A DNA stretch of 64,000 nucleotides, taken from contig NC_091971.1 in the NCBI RefSeq assembly GCF_036711975.1, positions 2,177,501 to 2,241,500 of the forward strand. Direction: 5' to 3'. The notes beneath the pieces were generated by a model, which did not search any database, was not told the origin of the DNA, and worked only from the letters and a program-made list of their open reading frames with translations. Source of the stretch: Onthophagus taurus. Lineage: Eukaryota; Arthropoda; Insecta; Coleoptera; Scarabaeidae. This document shows positions 62,601 to 64,000 of the stretch, in pieces (within the stretch, counting starts at the first letter, position 1; every line of letters starts with the position of its first letter). A program made the position numbers and the translations under genes.

Positions 62601-63648
62601 GTTCAAGCTTCGTGTATTGCATCCGAATATTATATTGATAGAGATAAAATATCATTCGGTAGTGTGGTTAAAGGTTGTGAAAGTGAAGCAAAATTTTCGT
62701 TGTATAATACAGGCGATATCGGTGGAAAGTAAGGATTTATTTATTTTTCCATATCATTTTTTTAATTAATTAATTTACAGATATAATTGGACAATTGATA
62801 GATCTAGAATACCATTTGATACAAAAGTTAGTATCACACCGAGTCAAGGTTACATATCACCAGATACAATCGTATCGTTTTTGGTAAAATATCACCCATA
62901 TTCGGTTCAATGTTACTTAAGAGCGAAAATATCGTGTAAGATTGAAAAATATAATAAAACTTTGGATGTAATATTAACGGGTTCTTGTACAAATACACCC
63001 CCACCAACTGCAACGATCGAATTTTCATGTCCCGTAAGATCGGAAGTGAAAAAAAAAATTACAATACAAAATAAGTACGATTTATGATCAAAATTAAAAA
63101 AAAATAATAATTTTTTTAATTTTTTAGAACCACGGTTAAATGGAAAATACACCCTCAACTTACAGGAAATAATTTTTCAGTCCCCGATATAATGTTTATC
63201 GAACCACACAGTGCAGGTACTTGCGAAATCACTTATAGTCCATTATTGATGTTAGGACCAGATTTATTCCATAAGGTGTTTTAATTATAACCCAATTTTA
63301 AACGAAATTTAAAATCGATTTGATTTGTAGGGGTCCGTATATTTCCCCCAACCGGATGGTTTTTGCACTTTATATTGTCTCAAAGGAGAAGTTACCGCTC
63401 CGGAACCTTTAGGTAAAATCCAAAAAGATATTCAGTGCAAAACTTACTTTACGGAAATATTGAAAATCATTAACTGGTCGAATATGCCACAAAAATTTAC
63501 GGTTATTACCGAGAATATGAAACCCTATAATACTGAAAAAATCTTATATAAATTAACCGGAAATAGTATGGTTGATGTTATGGGAAATACAGAAAAAGAT
63601 TATTATTGGGGAATTTATGTTTTAAATGAAGGCAGTCTTAATTTTCAG
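41660..63648 (+). CDS. Hydin: HYDIN orthologue, 38 exons, 3' end beyond window
   Basis: Axonemal central-pair protein built of many MSP/ASH beta-sandwich repeats. Exons: 41660-41764, 41816-42019, 42073-42930, 42986-43223, 43327-43531, 43588-43867, 43917-44287, 44341-45146, 45199-45428, 45488-45685, 45736-46788, 47202-47603, 47651-47790, 47841-48209, 48260-48924, 48977-49781, 49843-50066, 50117-50235, 50398-51828, 51883-52067, 52120-52368, 52426-53041, 53091-53324, 53375-53669, 53720-53862, 56178-56647, 56702-56972, 57027-57219, 57268-58153, 60914-61106, 61161-61385, 61447-61616, 61673-62086, 62142-62333, 62390-62728, 62781-63074, 63128-63275, 63331-63648. All junctions keep frame: 4,846 codons against about 5,100 in vertebrate HYDIN. 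Colinear landmarks from memory: LLIRNIGEVPAIFNL, NEEYEQISTEEFSLF, LQYWDRE, GSVYFPQPDGFCTLY. The last segment sits near the vertebrate C-terminus, so only a few hundred residues are missing. Confidence 0.95.
46789..47201. repeat. HYDIN intron 11, filled by foldback repeat
   Basis: This 413-nt intron begins with the block shared with 1950-2040. It then holds a full foldback copy at 46932-47050 (core CGGATTTAGCCG ... CGGCTAAACCCG, loop CACGTCTCTCAAGA, inverted relative to the copy at position 5). Neighbouring introns are about 50 nt, so the repeats account for the excess. Confidence 0.82.
48885..49781 (+). other. Hydin: HYDIN adenylate-kinase-like region with degenerate P-loop
   Basis: A domain inside the HYDIN coding sequence, corresponding to the adenylate-kinase-like insert known in vertebrate HYDIN. 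It opens NGILIVFHGSPST-NYFQ across the exon 15/16 junction (about residues 2029-2045). The vertebrate counterpart has a canonical GxxxxGK[ST] P-loop. Here the Gly-Lys-Ser is absent, so nucleotide binding is unlikely. Downstream landmarks remain: LPEDLLYEIVESRLNSL, ILKSVGS and DMDNEEYEQISTEE. A lysine/serine-rich insert interrupts it. Confidence 0.75.
49210..49385 (+). repeat. HYDIN Lys/Ser/Gly-rich tract 1
   Basis: Codes for about 58 residues made of GKGKGSKGG, KKSSKSSKGSK and SKKSGKSAS words inside exon 16, in the middle of the adenylate-kinase-like region. Low complexity, strongly basic and probably disordered. Confidence 0.85.
49858..50066 (+). repeat. HYDIN Lys/Ser/Gly-rich tract 2
   Basis: Nearly all of exon 17. 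The final part is a tandem repeat of the 12-nt unit GGATCTAAAAAA or near variants, reading GSKKSKGSKKSKGSK. Vertebrate HYDIN also has a Lys/Glu-rich charged stretch at about this point, but the GSK repeat looks like a local expansion. Confidence 0.85.
50257..50356. mobile_element. 100-bp pogo-like MITE remnant in HYDIN intron 18
   Basis: The left end is CAGTAAA and the right end TATATCGAGGTTTTACTG, each next to TA. Removing the 100 bp and one TA leaves a 60-nt intron like its neighbours. Internal sequence GGGCGACGCGCTAGAATTTT resembles the hairpin units in intron 25. Confidence 0.7.
52561..52755 (+). repeat. HYDIN Lys/Ser/Gly-rich tract 3
   Basis: Codes for about 65 residues of KGKGKKAKGKGKG, then SSKTKSSKTKSSKGKSS and SSKGSKDKG, in exon 22 between beta-sandwich repeats. 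The nucleotide sequence is A/G on the coding strand, with unequal units suggesting replication slippage. The antisense frame reads as a false Leu/Phe-rich protein. Confidence 0.85.
53949..55751. mobile_element. Mariner-type element with inverted repeats over 500 bp
   Basis: The left end is CAGGGTGTCTCACGTAACTG. The right end is the complement with one change (CAGGGAGTCTCACG). TA lies on each side. Left repeat about 53949-54550, right repeat about 55228-55751, with indels. The terminal CAGGGTGTCYC and the very long repeats match the element at 3251-5516, so the two belong to one lineage. The interior between the repeats holds only the end of a transposase. Confidence 0.87.
54806..55102 (-). 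pseudogene. C-terminal fragment of mariner-like transposase
   Basis: The minus-strand frame contains SWQWPPQSLDLTPLDFYLWG, the block that carries the third catalytic acidic residue in mariner and Tc-type transposases. HLKNQVYNSPINTRQELRDR and a normal-looking C-terminus follow. Everything upstream of this block is missing, so the element is a deletion derivative. Confidence 0.8.
55771..56090. repeat. Two tandem hairpin units
   Basis: Two units of about 160 bp. Each has arms GAGGTCGCTTGCGGGCGAGG and its complement CCTCGCCCGCAAGCGACCTC (with a few changes), separated by an AT-rich loop. TATCTTTACTAAGAT-type words join the units. It is markedly GC-rich in an AT-rich intron. Confidence 0.8.
58529..58941. 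mobile_element. hAT-like MITE with 8-bp target duplication
   Basis: Perfect 28-bp terminal inverted repeats begin CTTTGATTATATATAA and end GGATTGAGC. ATTATACT lies directly outside both ends (58521-58528 and 58942-58949), an 8-bp duplication as made by hAT-type transposases. It is 413 bp long, with no transposase. Confidence 0.83.
59543..60605. repeat. About 80-bp tandem array interrupted by a MITE
   Basis: Units contain TATAGCGTGAAGTTTTCTTT, CCGTGAAGGAATGTTA and GGTTAGTTCTGTTTACAAAC. Units lie at 59543-59667 and then from 60236 to about 60605, with the MITE 59668-60235 between. Some units have an extra AGTAATTAGTAATGCC segment. Confidence 0.85.
59668..60235. mobile_element. 568-bp MITE with GGGGTCATACAC ends
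   Basis: Terminal inverted repeat GGGGTCATACAC on the left, GTGTATGACCCC on the right. It splits one unit of the tandem array. The uninterrupted unit at about 60350 reads AATGCCAATTATAGCG, so the insertion duplicated only AT. The 68-codon open frame at 59919-60125 has no recognisable similarity. Confidence 0.8.
62142..62333 (+). repeat. HYDIN Lys/Ser/Gly-rich tract 4
   Basis: The whole of exon 34 (64 codons) is VKGKKGKKDKKGKKSSKGSK-type sequence, with GGAAGTAAA-type units at the end. It is preceded by a proline run (PPPPPLPK) at the end of exon 33. The antisense frame is a false leucine-rich protein. Confidence 0.87.
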
Positions 63649-64000
63649 GTTATTATTAATGTTTAATAATTATTATTAATAATATTTAATTATAAATAGT
63701 GACATTTTCGCATATTAATAGATATTTTTAGTTCGATTCGTTTAGCCAGGCTTTTCTTAAAATGGCTAAATCTGAATGTTTTAAGTTCTAGTTTTAGTTC
63801 TGGCACTAAAACTAACACTAGATCTAGAACTGGAAACTTTCGGGTTTAGCCGCACATCTTTCAAGACGGCTAAACCGTAATCTAACGCTGAATAAGAATT
63901 AAAACCGTAAATTAAATGTACAGTAAATTTTTTACTTAAAGAACATGTTTTTCTATTACGCCAAAAAATAAAATAAAAAAATTTGTTGCACAATTGGTAG
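63649..64000. repeat. Start of HYDIN intron 38 with foldback repeat
   Basis: The donor CAG|gttatt follows exon 38. Positions 63730-63900 hold another foldback copy (core CGGGTTTAGCCG, loop CACATCTTTCAAGA), preceded by a decayed half. The remaining 100 bases are AT-rich, with no exon seen. The HYDIN 3' end is outside the window. Confidence 0.75.

Noticed and set aside
1..64000. CRISPR arrays, bacterial operons, rRNA or tRNA genes
   Set aside because: No direct-repeat/spacer structure or operon organisation; no tRNA cloverleaf or rRNA segment was recognised by eye. The sequence is an animal nuclear genome with spliced genes.

Overview
The window is an AT-rich animal nuclear sequence, almost certainly from an insect. 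It carries an ultraspiracle-type RXR exon, centrosomin with CM1 and CM2 motifs, about 50-nt introns with GT/AG borders, and mariner, LINE and MITE debris. A beetle is a plausible source, but that is an inference from general character, not from a search.

Layout. Positions 1-11545 hold the 5' part of ultraspiracle (usp) on the minus strand: two coding exons (11079-11160 and 5728-6007), separated and followed by long introns full of repeats. The rest of the receptor lies to the left of the window. Positions 11546-21840 are gene-poor: a pogo-like MITE, several repeat arrays and a 5'-truncated LINE reverse transcriptase. Positions 21842-23769 hold two short multi-exon genes, SSNA1 (minus) and a 145-residue SAP-domain protein (plus). 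Positions 24353-39857 hold centrosomin (cnn, minus) in ten exons plus an alternative first exon. Positions 40123-41307 hold an intronless mitochondrial class I release factor (minus). From 41660 to beyond the right edge runs a plus-strand HYDIN orthologue. I could chain 38 exons of it in one reading frame (14,538 nt, 4,846 codons), ending near the C-terminus.

How the genes relate. SSNA1 (centriole and basal body), centrosomin (pericentriolar matrix) and HYDIN (axonemal central pair) are three centrosome or cilium genes in about 42 kb. In an insect they would meet mainly in sperm and in ciliated sensory neurons. The release factor shares a 352-bp divergent promoter interval with HYDIN.

The mobile fraction is informative. 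HYDIN introns are almost all 47-61 nt; three of the four longest are explained by transposon or foldback insertions, and the fourth (2.8 kb) is largely repeats. Two mariner elements have terminal inverted repeats longer than 500 bp. A foldback repeat with core CGGGTTTAGCCG recurs in about ten places. A hAT-like MITE has an 8-bp target duplication, and another MITE can be dated against empty copies of the tandem repeat it entered. All exon models come from reading splice sites and frame; no transcript or database search was available.
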